Translations under genes and position numbers: made by a program
From: Betaproteobacteria bacterium
GTDB taxonomy: Bacteria > Pseudomonadota > Gammaproteobacteria > Burkholderiales > SG8-39
Reading direction: 5' to 3'
Assembly (NCBI GenBank): GCA_005884455.1
Contig: VBCH01000212.1
Coordinates: forward strand, 1-56,697
DNA: 56,697 bases
Notes under the pieces: model-generated
What the model was told of the DNA's origin: nothing
Database searches by the model: none
The model's input: only the letters and a program-made list of their open reading frames with translations
Shown here: positions 7,630 to 15,962 of the stretch, piece by piece
Position numbering within the stretch: position 1 is the first letter of the stretch
Layout: every line of letters starts with the position of its first letter

Positions 7630-8772
7630 ATGAGGTGGGGGTCGCTGGCCGCGGCGGCCTTGGTATTTGGCGGTCTCTACGTTCGCGTGCTCACGGCGCC
7701 CCCGCCCGCCGGGTTTGTGCCGCCGCAAGCCGCTACGCTCGCCGCGTCTGCGCCGACACCGCGATATGAAGCTCAGCTCCTCCCCAATAGCAGCGCGGCG
7801 TCGGTCCACAGCGCCACCGCCGCAGAAATCTCGGGCGGGAGGCTGAGGGCGTTCTGGTATGGAGGCAGCCGCGAAGGCGCGTCCGATGTCGCCCTGTACA
7901 GCTCCGTCTACTCTCTTCGGCAAAAGGACTGGAGCCCCGAGCGCGCCGTCGTCACCCGCGAATTCGCGCAAAGGCATCTTCAACGCACCCTGCGCAAGTT
8001 GGGCAATCCCGTGGTCGGCCGCGACGCGAAGGGACGCCTGTGCCTGTATTTCGTCAGCGTGTCGGTCGGCGGCTGGGCCGGGAGCGCCGTGAACCTGATG
8101 GTCTCGGAAGACGAAGGCGAGAACTGGAGTCCGCCCCGGCGCCTGATTACATCGCCGTTTTTCAATATCAGCACGCTGGTGAAAGGCGCGCCGCTCCTGT
8201 TTTCCGACGGCGATGTCGGCCTGCCCGTGTACCACGAGTTCCTGGGCAAGTTCGGCGAGCTCCTGCGCCTGGACGCCGGGGGCCATGCGATCGGGAAGAC
8301 CCGCCTGTCCTGGGGGAAGTCGTCGTTGCAGCCGGTGATCGTGCCGCGATCGGAAAAGGAAGCGGTGGGCTTCATGCGCTATTCCGGGGATCCCCCGAAC
8401 CGGATCCTGATCGTGCGAACCGCGGATGGCGGCGTTCACTGGAGTCCGTCCGCCAAGACGGCATTACCGAACCCGAACGCGGCAATCGGAAGCGTGTTGC
8501 TTTCCGGCGGCCCGTTGTTGCTCGTGTTCAACAACGCCGAGGAAGATCGCGAGGACCTCTCGCTCGCGCTCTCGACGGACTTCGGGAACACCTGGCGAGT
8601 CGTGCACCGGCTCGAAGGCGATTCCGGATCGGCGCAGGCCCCTGTCCGGGAATATTCCTATCCATGGATCATGCAGGACCGGGCCGGCGATGTTCACCTG
8701 CTCTACACCTGGGGTCGTTCCCGCATCAAGCACGTGCGTTTCAATCGCGCCTGGCTGGAGGGCAGGTCTTGA
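7630..8772 (+). CDS. Sialidase-like Asp-box beta-propeller protein
   Basis: This 380-residue protein begins MRWGSLAAAALVFGG, a signal or membrane anchor. It is followed by a beta-propeller with three clear Asp boxes (S/T-x-D-x-G-x-x-W): SEDEGENW at 159-166, TADGGVHW at 264-271 and STDFGNTW at 315-322. It fits the BNR_2 sialidase/neuraminidase superfamily. An early Arg-containing strand (LRAFWYGGSREGASD) is also as expected. The true substrate may be another sugar acid. The ATG at 7630 is preferred because it gives a clean signal; an in-frame TTG at 7603 would add nine residues. It sits between an LtaS-like enzyme and a membrane protein whose start overlaps its stop. Confidence 0.78.
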   Translation: MRWGSLAAAALVFGGLYVRVLTAPPPAGFVPPQAATLAASAPTPRYEAQLLPNSSAASVHSATAAEISGGRLRAFWYGGSREGASDVALYSSVYSLRQKDWSPERAVVTREFAQRHLQRTLRKLGNPVVGRDAKGRLCLYFVSVSVGGWAGSAVNLMVSEDEGENWSPPRRLITSPFFNISTLVKGAPLLFSDGDVGLPVYHEFLGKFGELLRLDAGGHAIGKTRLSWGKSSLQPVIVPRSEKEAVGFMRYSGDPPNRILIVRTADGGVHWSPSAKTALPNPNAAIGSVLLSGGPLLLVFNNAEEDREDLSLALSTDFGNTWRVVHRLEGDSGSAQAPVREYSYPWIMQDRAGDVHLLYTWGRSRIKHVRFNRAWLEGRS

Positions 8773-9371
8773 TCTCCGCGAACGCCATCCCCGGTCTTCT
8801 GGGCTGCGGGCTGCTCGGCCTCGCCGCCATCGCGACCGCGATTCGGCTGCGGCGCCTGCCGCTGCGCGCCCGCTACGCGGTCATGCTCGCCGCGGCGCTC
8901 GCGGTGTTCGTTCCGATCGGCGACCTCTCGATCGCCGCCTACGTCCGAGGCGTCACCGGAGACTTGAGCGCGGCGACACTCGTCCTGGCCGGCGCGGCTT
9001 GCCTCGCGCAGCTCACCGGGAGAACCGTGATCGGACAGCGGGATCGGCGCGCACTCGGTTGGCTATGGGTACTAGCCGCCGTGTTCTTGTACCCGTTTGC
9101 GCTCGGGTGGACGCCGTTTGATCCGTATTCGCTAGGCTATGGATCGATCGAATTCCTGACGGTCTTGTTGTGCGTCACCCTGGCTGCGTGGTGGGCGAGG
9201 CTGTATGTCATCGCGTTTATCGTCATCGCTGCGGCGCTTGCGTATCTCGCAAGCGCATACGAATCGCGCAACCTCTGGGATTATCTGATCGACCCGCTGG
9301 TGTCTGTCTACGCGCTGGTTCGGCTGCTGGCACCACGAACCGTTTCACAACCCGCTAGTCGATCGCCTTGA
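8769..9371 (+). CDS. Small multi-pass membrane protein of unknown function
   Basis: This roughly 200-residue, strongly hydrophobic protein has about six likely membrane segments (for example GLLGCGLLGLAAIATAI, YAVMLAAALAVFVPI, WLWVLAAVFLYPFALGW, FIVIAAALAYLASAY). The proposed start is TTG at 8769, whose bases overlap the TGA of the sialidase-like gene, implying translational coupling. No family motif was recognised. Its position as third gene after an LtaS-like enzyme and a sialidase-like protein suggests it helps with the same envelope process, for example as a flippase partner or anchor. This is inference from context. Its last 17 bp overlap the convergent solute-binding gene. Confidence 0.65.
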   Translation: MISANAIPGLLGCGLLGLAAIATAIRLRRLPLRARYAVMLAAALAVFVPIGDLSIAAYVRGVTGDLSAATLVLAGAACLAQLTGRTVIGQRDRRALGWLWVLAAVFLYPFALGWTPFDPYSLGYGSIEFLTVLLCVTLAAWWARLYVIAFIVIAAALAYLASAYESRNLWDYLIDPLVSVYALVRLLAPRTVSQPASRSP

Positions 9372-10329
9372 TTCCCGCGGCCTCCATGATGCGCGCGTAT
9401 TTCTCGGTTTCGCGCTTGAGAAACTCGGCGAACCGCGCAGGGGTGCTCGCGACCACCGTCATGCCGTCGGCCGCGATCCGCTCCTTCATCGCGGGCTGAT
9501 CGAGGATTTGCGCGACTTCTACCTGAAGTCTGGCGATCACGCCGCGCGGAGTCGCTCCCTGCACGAACAGTCCGTACCAGGTGCTCATCTCATAGCCCGG
9601 CAAGCCCGCCTCGTCGATCGTTGGCAGCTCCGGCGTGACCGCAGATCGCCGTGAGCTCGTCACGCCCAAAGCCCGCAGCCTCTCGTCCTTCAGGTAAGGC
9701 AGCGCGAGCACCAGGTTCATGTAGTACACCGGCACGCGCCCGGCGAGCACGTCGGCGAGGGCGCCGCCGGACCCCTTGTAGGGAACGTGGGTCATCTTGA
9801 CGCCCGCCATCGCATCGAACAGCTCCGCGCAAAGGTCCGAGAGCGAGCCGCTGCCGGGCGAGCCGAAGTTGAGCTCTCCCGGGCGCGACTTGGCAAATGC
9901 GATCAGCTCCTTGACCGATTTCGCCGGAAGGGACGGATGCACGACCAGCACCATGGGCCCCGAGGCGAGGCTGGAAACCGGCGCCAGGTCGCGCGCCTGA
10001 TCGTAAGGCAGGTTCCTCATCAGGATCGGGTTCGACACGAAGCCCGATTGGACGAGCAGCATCGTGTGCCCGTCCGGAGGCGATTTCGCCACGAGCGCGG
10101 CGCCGATCGTGCCGTTCGCGCCGGCGCGGTTCTCCACCACCACCGGCTGATTGAAACGGTCCTTGAGCTTCTGCGCCAGGGTGCGTGCAACCATGTCCGT
10201 CGAACCACCGGCCTGAAACGGCACCACGATGCGCAGCGGCCCGCTCGGGTAGGCCTGGCCCGGATCCTGCGCCGCGGCGGCCGCCGCAAACAAAGCGAGC
10301 GCCCACGGCATTTGCGCCACGCGAGTCAC
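9355..10329 (-). CDS. Bug/TctC-type solute-binding protein (first copy)
   Basis: This 324-residue periplasmic binding protein is of the tripartite tricarboxylate transporter family. After a signal peptide (MPWALALFAAAAAA) it has the hallmark YPSGPLRIVVPFQAGGSTDM, then VENRAGANGTIGA, MTHVPYKGSGGALADVLAG and LPTIDEAGLPGYE. Bug proteins bind small carboxylates or aromatic acids and are greatly expanded in betaproteobacteria, often without a cognate TctAB permease, as here. GTG at 10329 is chosen because it overlaps the upstream stop as GTGA and gives a positively charged N-region; an ATG at 10311 is possible. It is last of three linked binding-protein genes; the ligand is unknown. Confidence 0.9.
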   Translation of the reverse strand: MTRVAQMPWALALFAAAAAAQDPGQAYPSGPLRIVVPFQAGGSTDMVARTLAQKLKDRFNQPVVVENRAGANGTIGAALVAKSPPDGHTMLLVQSGFVSNPILMRNLPYDQARDLAPVSSLASGPMVLVVHPSLPAKSVKELIAFAKSRPGELNFGSPGSGSLSDLCAELFDAMAGVKMTHVPYKGSGGALADVLAGRVPVYYMNLVLALPYLKDERLRALGVTSSRRSAVTPELPTIDEAGLPGYEMSTWYGLFVQGATPRGVIARLQVEVAQILDQPAMKERIAADGMTVVASTPARFAEFLKRETEKYARIMEAAGIKAID

Positions 10330-11321
10330 CGATTGCCCAGCGTGCCGATCGCCCGCCGGTAGTACGAAAGGTCGAGGTATTTTTCGGCGGGCGGCGGGGT
10401 TCCGCCGCCCTCGATCTCTGCGCGCAGCGCGAGGAGATTGCGGAAGCCTTCCATGTCGAACTGCGCGTCCGGCGTGAAGCCGCGGACCGGATCGACGAGC
10501 AGCCGGTAGGTGCGCTCCGCGACCTCGCGTGGAATTTTCAGCTTGTCCATGAGAATCGCCGCGCACTCGGCGCGGTTCTCCGGCCGCCGTACCCAGCGAA
10601 GCGACTCGACATAGGCGGCGATGTAGCGCTCGAGCAGCGGGCCGTTCGACTCGACCCAGTCGCGCAGCGCAAAGGCGCCGTTCGCCTGATAGGGCCCGAG
10701 GATGTCCACGGTATTTCCCAGGCTCTTCATGCCCAGTTGCTCGGCTTGGATGGTGAACGGAAGATTGAGTATCGCGGCGGCGTAGTCGCTGTTCTCGGCC
10801 ATCGCTTTCAGGCGCAGCTCGCCGCGTCCCACCGGCACCACCGTATAGTCCCTGCCGTCCTTCAAGCCGTGCTTGAGCAGGATTTTCTTCGCCTGGATCG
10901 CGTACGCCGTGTTCGGTGCGTCGACCACGAGCTTGCGTCCCCGCAGGTCGGCGAACGAACGGACGTCGGCCTGGACGAAAAACTCGTTCATGCCGCTGTC
11001 GCCGCCCGTGACGATCAGCACGTCCTTCTTCGCCGTTTCGACCATGGCGACGGCGTTGTCCACGGCGGCGTGCACGAGGTCGAATTCACCGGCCGCAAGC
11101 CCTTCGCGCTGCCGGGTGGAGTTTTCGGTAAAGGAAAGCCGCAGGGCGAGGCCGTGCCTCGCGAAGATGCCTCGTTCAACGCCTGCGTGCAGGGGGAGCG
11201 CCTTGGCGTTGGGGAAGCTGCTGACGCGAACCGTGGCCAGCTCCGCGGAGCCCGCGGCCGCACACGCGGCCAGCGCGGCCAATGCAGACAAGAGAGGGAA
11301 ACGGGGCGTGCGCCGCCGCAC
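10326..11321 (-). CDS. ABC-type solute-binding protein (NMT1/SsuA-like)
   Basis: This 331-residue protein has a signal peptide (MRRRTPRFPLLSALAALAAC) and a type II periplasmic-binding fold. Motifs include GIFARHGLALRLSF, GEFDLVHAAVDNAVAM, DLRGRKLVVDAPNTAYAI and AAILNLPFTIQAEQ. These are characteristic of the NMT1/SsuA/TauA group, which deliver sulfonates, pyrimidine precursors or aromatic acids to ABC importers. No ATPase or permease lies nearby. The start is GTG at 11321, directly abutting the stop of the upstream Bug gene, and its own stop overlaps the next start by 4 bp, so the three genes are tightly coupled. A cysteine near residue 20 could allow lipidation but is not in a clear lipobox. 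Confidence 0.8.
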   Translation of the reverse strand: MRRRTPRFPLLSALAALAACAAAGSAELATVRVSSFPNAKALPLHAGVERGIFARHGLALRLSFTENSTRQREGLAAGEFDLVHAAVDNAVAMVETAKKDVLIVTGGDSGMNEFFVQADVRSFADLRGRKLVVDAPNTAYAIQAKKILLKHGLKDGRDYTVVPVGRGELRLKAMAENSDYAAAILNLPFTIQAEQLGMKSLGNTVDILGPYQANGAFALRDWVESNGPLLERYIAAYVESLRWVRRPENRAECAAILMDKLKIPREVAERTYRLLVDPVRGFTPDAQFDMEGFRNLLALRAEIEGGGTPPPAEKYLDLSYYRRAIGTLGNR

Positions 11322-12281
11322 TCATTCCACCACGATGTTGCCTTCGCGCGCGATGGTCCGCCACTTCTCGAAATCGGCGCGAACATAGGCGGTGAATTCG
11401 GCGCGGCTCATGTCCAGGATGTCCACCCCCATCGATCGATAGCGCTCTCGCACAGTTTCGCTGGAGAGCGCGCGGCGCAACGCGGCGTAGAGCTTGTCCG
11501 CGGCGGTCCCGGTGACTCCGGATGGCGCGAACAGGCCGGTGAACGTGCTCGCCTCGTAGCCTTTGACCCCCAGCTCATCGAGCGTCGGAACGTTCGGCAG
11601 CAGCGCGGAGCGCGTTTTCGAGCTGACCGCGAGCGCCTTCAGGCGCCCGCTTCGTATGTGCTCCAACGACGCGGTCAGCTGGTCCATCATGGATTCGACC
11701 TGGCTGCCGAGGAGATCGATGATCGCCGGGCCGCTGCCTTTGTAGGGAATGTGGAGAAGCTTGAGATTCGCCTGGCGCATCAGGAGCTCGATCGCAAGAT
11801 GATTGGACGATCCGCTGCCCGCGGAGGCGATGCTCACCTGCCCCGGCTTCGCGTTCGCAAGAGCGACGAATTCCTTGTAGCTCGACACCGGTGTCTTGGG
11901 GGCCGCCGTGAGCACGATGGGCACCGATTGGATCGGGCCGATCGCGACGAAATCCTTCAGGGGATCGTAGCTGATGCTCTTGAACACGGCGGGGCCCGAG
12001 GTGATGGTGCCGCTCGACCCGAGCAGGAGCGTGTACCCGTCGGCGCTGGCCTTTGCCACCGCCGCGGTGCCGATCCGTCCACCAGCGCCGCTGAGATTCT
12101 CGACGATGACCTGCTGGCCGAGAGCTTCCGAGAAAGCCGGGGCGACGGTGCGTGCCGTGATGTCTACGTTGCCGCTCGGCGGCCAGGGAACGACGATCCT
12201 GACGGGCCGGCTCGGGAAATCCTGCGCGCCGGCGCCTGCGGCCGCTGCAGTCGCCAAGACGAGAATCCATCGTCGGACCAT
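11322..12281 (-). CDS. Bug/TctC-type solute-binding protein (second copy)
   Basis: This 319-residue Bug-family protein has signal MVRRWILVLATAAAAGAGA, then FPSRPVRIVVPWPPSGN, VENLSGAGGRIGTAAVAKA, LLHIPYKGSGPAIIDLLG and NVPTLDELGVKGYE. The ATG at 12281 is chosen because a strong GGAGGGGG site lies just upstream; an open frame 13 codons longer lacks such a site. It is first in the three-gene binding-protein run. It is only moderately similar to the copy at 9355-10329, so this is not a recent tandem duplication. It probably binds a carboxylic acid; no transporter subunits are present in the window. Confidence 0.9.
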   Translation of the reverse strand: MVRRWILVLATAAAAGAGAQDFPSRPVRIVVPWPPSGNVDITARTVAPAFSEALGQQVIVENLSGAGGRIGTAAVAKASADGYTLLLGSSGTITSGPAVFKSISYDPLKDFVAIGPIQSVPIVLTAAPKTPVSSYKEFVALANAKPGQVSIASAGSGSSNHLAIELLMRQANLKLLHIPYKGSGPAIIDLLGSQVESMMDQLTASLEHIRSGRLKALAVSSKTRSALLPNVPTLDELGVKGYEASTFTGLFAPSGVTGTAADKLYAALRRALSSETVRERYRSMGVDILDMSRAEFTAYVRADFEKWRTIAREGNIVVE

Positions 12282-12413
12282 TTGCCCCCTCCGGCGAAAC
12301 CGAGGACGCGATTTTCGCATACCGGCGCCTGTGGATTTGTCGGAATATGCGGGTTATCCTGTTGTTTACCGTGGGCGGGGGTCATCCCGCGGGTCCGAAT
12401 GGAGAGTTCCGTC

Positions 12414-13193
12414 ATGCTTTCAGCCGAAAGAGTCAAGGTCTTCTGGCAACCCGGGTGCACGAGCTGCTTGCGAACCAAGGAGTTCCTCACCAAGAGCGGC
12501 GTGGAGTACGAGTCGATCAACGTGCACGGCAATCCGGCCGGGATGGAGGAGCTGCGCAAGCTCGGCGCGCGCAGCGTCCCGGTCGTCGCGCGCGGCGACC
12601 GGTTCGTGTTCGCGCAGGCGCTCGGCGACGTCATCAAATTCCTCGACCTGAAGGTGCAGGTACAGGAACGGCTGAGCCCGGACGAGCTGGTGAAGAAGCT
12701 CGAGCTCGTGCTCCCCGCCGCCTGCCGCTACATCCGGCAGATTCCGGCGGAGTGGCTCGACAAGCCCTTTCGCAATCGCAACCGGCCGATCCGCGTGCTG
12801 TGCCACCACGTGTTCCGGATCGTCGAGGGATTTCTCGAATCGATGCAGGACGGCCGCGAGCTGACCTACGAGCGGATCATGAAGGAAGCGCCGGCGCTTC
12901 GCTCGGGCGAGGACATCGCGCGCTTCGGCGAGAGCGTCCTCGCGCGGCTGCAGGCATGGTGGAAAACCTATCCGGACCGCAGCTGCTCGCGCGTGATGGA
13001 CACCTACTTCGGCAAGCACCCACTGCACGTGGTGCTGGAGCGCACCGCCTGGCATCCGGCGCAGCACACGCGCCAGCTGATGCTGATTCTCGAAACATTG
13101 AATATCGAACCGGATCGAAGGCTCGGCGCGGCGGACCTCGCCGGGCTGCCGCTTCCGGACAAGGCTTGGGACGACGAAAAGGAGGCAGCGTGA
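12414..13193 (+). CDS. Glutaredoxin-DinB fusion protein
   Basis: This 259-residue protein has two domains. Residues 1-80 form a glutaredoxin-like thioredoxin fold with C15-x-x-C18 (PGCTSCLR) and the conserved cis-Pro region RSVPVV at 53-58. Residues from about 95 form a four-helix DinB/YfiT-like domain with H131/H132, H214 and H218 (HPAQH) in the places where DinB-fold enzymes bind a metal. DinB-fold proteins include thiol S-transferases, so joining one to a thiol redox domain makes chemical sense. The start at 12414 is set by a GGAGAG site at 12401-12406. The stop overlaps the GTG of the MBL-fold gene, so the two are coupled. Confidence 0.8.
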   Translation: MLSAERVKVFWQPGCTSCLRTKEFLTKSGVEYESINVHGNPAGMEELRKLGARSVPVVARGDRFVFAQALGDVIKFLDLKVQVQERLSPDELVKKLELVLPAACRYIRQIPAEWLDKPFRNRNRPIRVLCHHVFRIVEGFLESMQDGRELTYERIMKEAPALRSGEDIARFGESVLARLQAWWKTYPDRSCSRVMDTYFGKHPLHVVLERTAWHPAQHTRQLMLILETLNIEPDRRLGAADLAGLPLPDKAWDDEKEAA

Positions 13194-14089
13194 AAAAAAT
13201 ACTGGTTGCACTGGCAATTGCGGCGCTCAGCTCCGCGGCCTGGGCGCAGCAGCGCAATTTCGACGCGGTGCAAATCAAGACCACCCAGGTGGCCGACGGC
13301 CTCTACATGCTGGAAGGCGAAGGCGGCAACATCGGCGTTTCGGCGGGCGAGGACGGCGTGTTCCTGATCGACGACCAGTTCGCGCCGCTCACGCCCAAGA
13401 TCCTGGCCGCGGTGAAGGCCATCTCCGACAAGCCGGTCCGCTTTCTGATGAACACGCACTGGCACGGAGATCATGTCGGGGGCAACGAGAATCTGGGCAA
13501 GGCCGGCGTCGTCATCATCGCGCACGACAACGTCTACAAAAGGATGTCAGTCGGCGGGGCCATCCAGCTGCTCAAGCAGAATTACGCGCCCTACCCGAAG
13601 GCAGCCTTGCCCACCGTCAGCTTCAGCCAGGCGGCAACCTTTCATCTGAACGGCGACGACGTCACGTCGATCCATTTGCCGCCCGCGCACACCGACGGCG
13701 ACTCGTTCGTGCGCTTCACCAAGGCGAACGTGATCCATACGGGCGATGTCTTCGCCGCCTACCGCTATCCCTTCATCGACGTCGAGAGCGGCGGCTCGGT
13801 GAAAGGCATTCTGCGCGCGGTCGACCAGATGCTGCCCATGATCGACGACAAGACCAAGGTGATTCCGGGTCACGGCGGAATTTCCGGAAAGAAGGACGTG
13901 CTCGCCTACCGCAAGATGATCGCGACGGTCATCTCGAAGGTCGAGCCCATGGCCAAATCGGGCAAGACGCTGCAGCAGGTGATCGACGCCAAACCCACGC
14001 GCGAATTCGACGAGGAATGGGGCAAGTTCAGAAAACCCGAGGTCTTCGTCGAGATCGTCTACAACGGCCTTGCGCCGCGCAAGAAGTAG
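13190..14089 (+). CDS. Periplasmic metallo-beta-lactamase-fold hydrolase
   Basis: This 299-residue protein begins VKKILVALAIAALSSAAWAQ, a signal peptide cut near 19-20, so the enzyme is exported. The MBL metal motif is THWHGDHVGG (H90, H92, D94, H95), with H167 (PPAHTDGDS), D186 (IHTGDVF) and a late His in VIPGHGG, giving a complete two-metal site. Members hydrolyse thioesters, lactones or similar bonds; no class B beta-lactamase identity is implied. GTG at 13190 overlaps the stop of the glutaredoxin-DinB gene and has GGAGGC just upstream. Being exported while its coupled partner appears cytoplasmic is a noteworthy combination. Confidence 0.88.
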   Translation: MKKILVALAIAALSSAAWAQQRNFDAVQIKTTQVADGLYMLEGEGGNIGVSAGEDGVFLIDDQFAPLTPKILAAVKAISDKPVRFLMNTHWHGDHVGGNENLGKAGVVIIAHDNVYKRMSVGGAIQLLKQNYAPYPKAALPTVSFSQAATFHLNGDDVTSIHLPPAHTDGDSFVRFTKANVIHTGDVFAAYRYPFIDVESGGSVKGILRAVDQMLPMIDDKTKVIPGHGGISGKKDVLAYRKMIATVISKVEPMAKSGKTLQQVIDAKPTREFDEEWGKFRKPEVFVEIVYNGLAPRKK

Positions 14090-14107
14090 CCTAAGGAGAC
14101 GCGAATA

Positions 14108-14794
14108 TCAGGCCGCGCCGGCGAAATCGTCGCCTTCGTCGAGCTCGGAGAAGCGCACCGGCAGCACCTCCCGGGTGGCGAGCTTGCCCTCCCCGGATTT
14201 CTCCACCAGTATCAACTGCTGCTTGTCGGGAATCCCGGTGGGGATCACCATCTTGCCGCCGGGCTTGAGTTGCGCGAGGAGCGGTGGCGGAATCAAGTCG
14301 GGAGCGGCCGTGACTACGATCTTGTCGAAAGGCGCGTGTTCGCTCCATCCGTAGTAACCGTTGCCGATACCGACCTCGACGTTGCGATAACCGAGGTTTC
14401 TCAGCCTTTTCCGGGTGTCCAGCGCGAGCTCCTCGATGAGCTCGATGCTGTAGACCTTGTTCACCAGTTCCGAGAGGATCGCGGCCTGGTAGCCGACGCC
14501 GGCGCCGACCTCCAGCGTCACGTCCCCCGGCTGCAGCTCGAGCAGATCGGTCATCAGCGCGACGATGAACGGCTGCGAGATGGTCTTGCCGTAGCCGACC
14601 GGCAGCGGCGAGTTGAGATAGGCATAGGATTGCAGTTCCAAAGGCACGAATTCGTGGCGAGGAATCTTGCCCATCGCCTCGATCACCCGGGGGGCGAACG
14701 CGGACTTGCCGAGCTGAGCCGTGAGGAATACCGCATCGGCCACGATCTCGGCGATCATCTGCTTGCGCATCAGATCATGCTGTCGGTTCTCCAT
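14108..14794 (-). CDS. pcm: Protein-L-isoaspartate O-methyltransferase
   Basis: This 228-residue SAM-dependent methyltransferase repairs isoaspartyl damage in aged proteins. Features are the substrate motif IPRHEFVP, YLNSPLPVGYGKTISQPFIV, SAM motif I in LEVGAGVGYQAAIL, NVEVGIGNGYYGW and FDKIVVTAAPDLIPPPLLAQ, which are diagnostic for Pcm. The ATG at 14794 has a GGAG about nine bases upstream; further in-frame starts (14809, 14866) lack sequence similarity to the family. It converges with the MBL gene and follows the DegP-like pseudoprotease on the same strand, a pairing that fits a protein-quality-control theme. Confidence 0.93.
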   Translation of the reverse strand: MENRQHDLMRKQMIAEIVADAVFLTAQLGKSAFAPRVIEAMGKIPRHEFVPLELQSYAYLNSPLPVGYGKTISQPFIVALMTDLLELQPGDVTLEVGAGVGYQAAILSELVNKVYSIELIEELALDTRKRLRNLGYRNVEVGIGNGYYGWSEHAPFDKIVVTAAPDLIPPPLLAQLKPGGKMVIPTGIPDKQQLILVEKSGEGKLATREVLPVRFSELDEGDDFAGAA

Positions 14795-14883
14795 CGCACG
14801 ATGCTCCATTTCCTGCACGCGAGCTTGGCCGGGCCGACCGCGCACTGATCGTTGGACCGATTCCAAGGATCGAGGTTGCTTGG

Positions 14884-15858
14884 TCAGTGCAAGGAAGGCT
14901 TCTTGAGAAGATCCTGACGGTCGGCCGAGGGCACGCGAACGCGGGATACGGAGCCCTCGCGCACCAGGGTCATCGGGACTTCGACCCCCGCGGAGCCGGT
15001 GCTCCAGATTTTCCGGAACAGGTCGGCAAGCCCGCTGACCCGTCCGCTCGCGACCTCGATCACGATGTCGCCCACCTGCACACCGGCGCGTTCTGCGGGC
15101 CCGCCGCCCGCGAGCCCCGAAACCACGACATGTCCTTTGACTTCGGTCGCATAGAGGCCGAGCCAGGGGCGGGCGGGGCGCCGCGCTCGGCCGAGCTTCA
15201 GCAGGTCCTCGAGGATCGGCTCGAGCAAGTCGATCGGTACGATCATGTTTCCCTGCACCGTGCGGCCGCCCAATTCTTCCTGAACCATCAGCGAGCCTAT
15301 CCCGAGCAGCCGCCCGCCCGCGCTGATCAGGGCTGCGCCGCTCCAGTGGGGATGCGCCGGCGTGGTGAAGAGCGCATCATCCAATACGTACTCCCAGTAG
15401 CCGGCGAACTCCCGCCTCGCGATGAGCTTGGCCTTGAGCGCATGCTTGCGGCCGCCGTGACCGGCGACGACGACGTCGTCGCCGACGCGGCAAGAAGCCG
15501 CAGTACCCCGCGAGAGCGTCGGCGCGGCCAGCTTGCCCAGGGGCTGCACCAATCCGAAGCCGGTCGCCTGATCATAGGCAAGCGGATGACCCGCGACCGC
15601 CGCACCCTTGTTCGTGTTCAGCCAGATGGTCGTCGCTTCGGTGATCAGATAGCCGATCGTCAACACGAGTCCATCGTCGCGAATGACCACACCGTTGCCG
15701 ATCCGCTCGGTACCGAGGATCCCGGCGGTGAAGGCGTCCTCCGGAACCTCGGAACGCAAGAGCACCATCGAGTCGAGCGCCGCCTCCAGGTCGAAGCGCA
15801 ACTCCTCGGCATTGGGCTGCATCTCGGGCGGAAACGCCCAGTTGCTCAGGTCCGCCAT
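14884..15858 (-). CDS. DegP-like S1C pseudoprotease with PDZ domain
   Basis: This 324-residue protein has a trypsin-like domain (about 25-205) and a PDZ domain (about 225-310; LAGGGPAERAGVQVGDIVIE). The family's catalytic His (normally TNNHVV) is Tyr70 in LTIGYLITEA. The catalytic Asp position in YDQATGFGLVQ is Gly100. Only Ser173 (HWSGAAL) survives, in a changed GNSGG loop. No signal peptide is visible, so it probably stays in the cytoplasm. It is likely an inactive scaffold or chaperone. Loss of two triad members by sequencing error is unlikely, since the frame is intact throughout. It lies upstream of pcm on the same strand. Confidence 0.82.
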   Translation of the reverse strand: MADLSNWAFPPEMQPNAEELRFDLEAALDSMVLLRSEVPEDAFTAGILGTERIGNGVVIRDDGLVLTIGYLITEATTIWLNTNKGAAVAGHPLAYDQATGFGLVQPLGKLAAPTLSRGTAASCRVGDDVVVAGHGGRKHALKAKLIARREFAGYWEYVLDDALFTTPAHPHWSGAALISAGGRLLGIGSLMVQEELGGRTVQGNMIVPIDLLEPILEDLLKLGRARRPARPWLGLYATEVKGHVVVSGLAGGGPAERAGVQVGDIVIEVASGRVSGLADLFRKIWSTGSAGVEVPMTLVREGSVSRVRVPSADRQDLLKKPSLH

Positions 15859-15962
15859 GGGATTTCCCGCGAAATCTCGCCCTTCATTCTATGGCAGAGC
15901 CCGGCTTCGTGTCAGCTCCCGCGCGATAATTTCCCGGTACACTCTCGCAGTCGAGGACGGCC

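Noticed and set aside
10185-12398. N-terminal extension of the glutaredoxin-DinB frame by over 700 codons
   Set aside because: That part is antisense to two solute-binding genes and has no homology; GGAGAG fixes the start at 12414.
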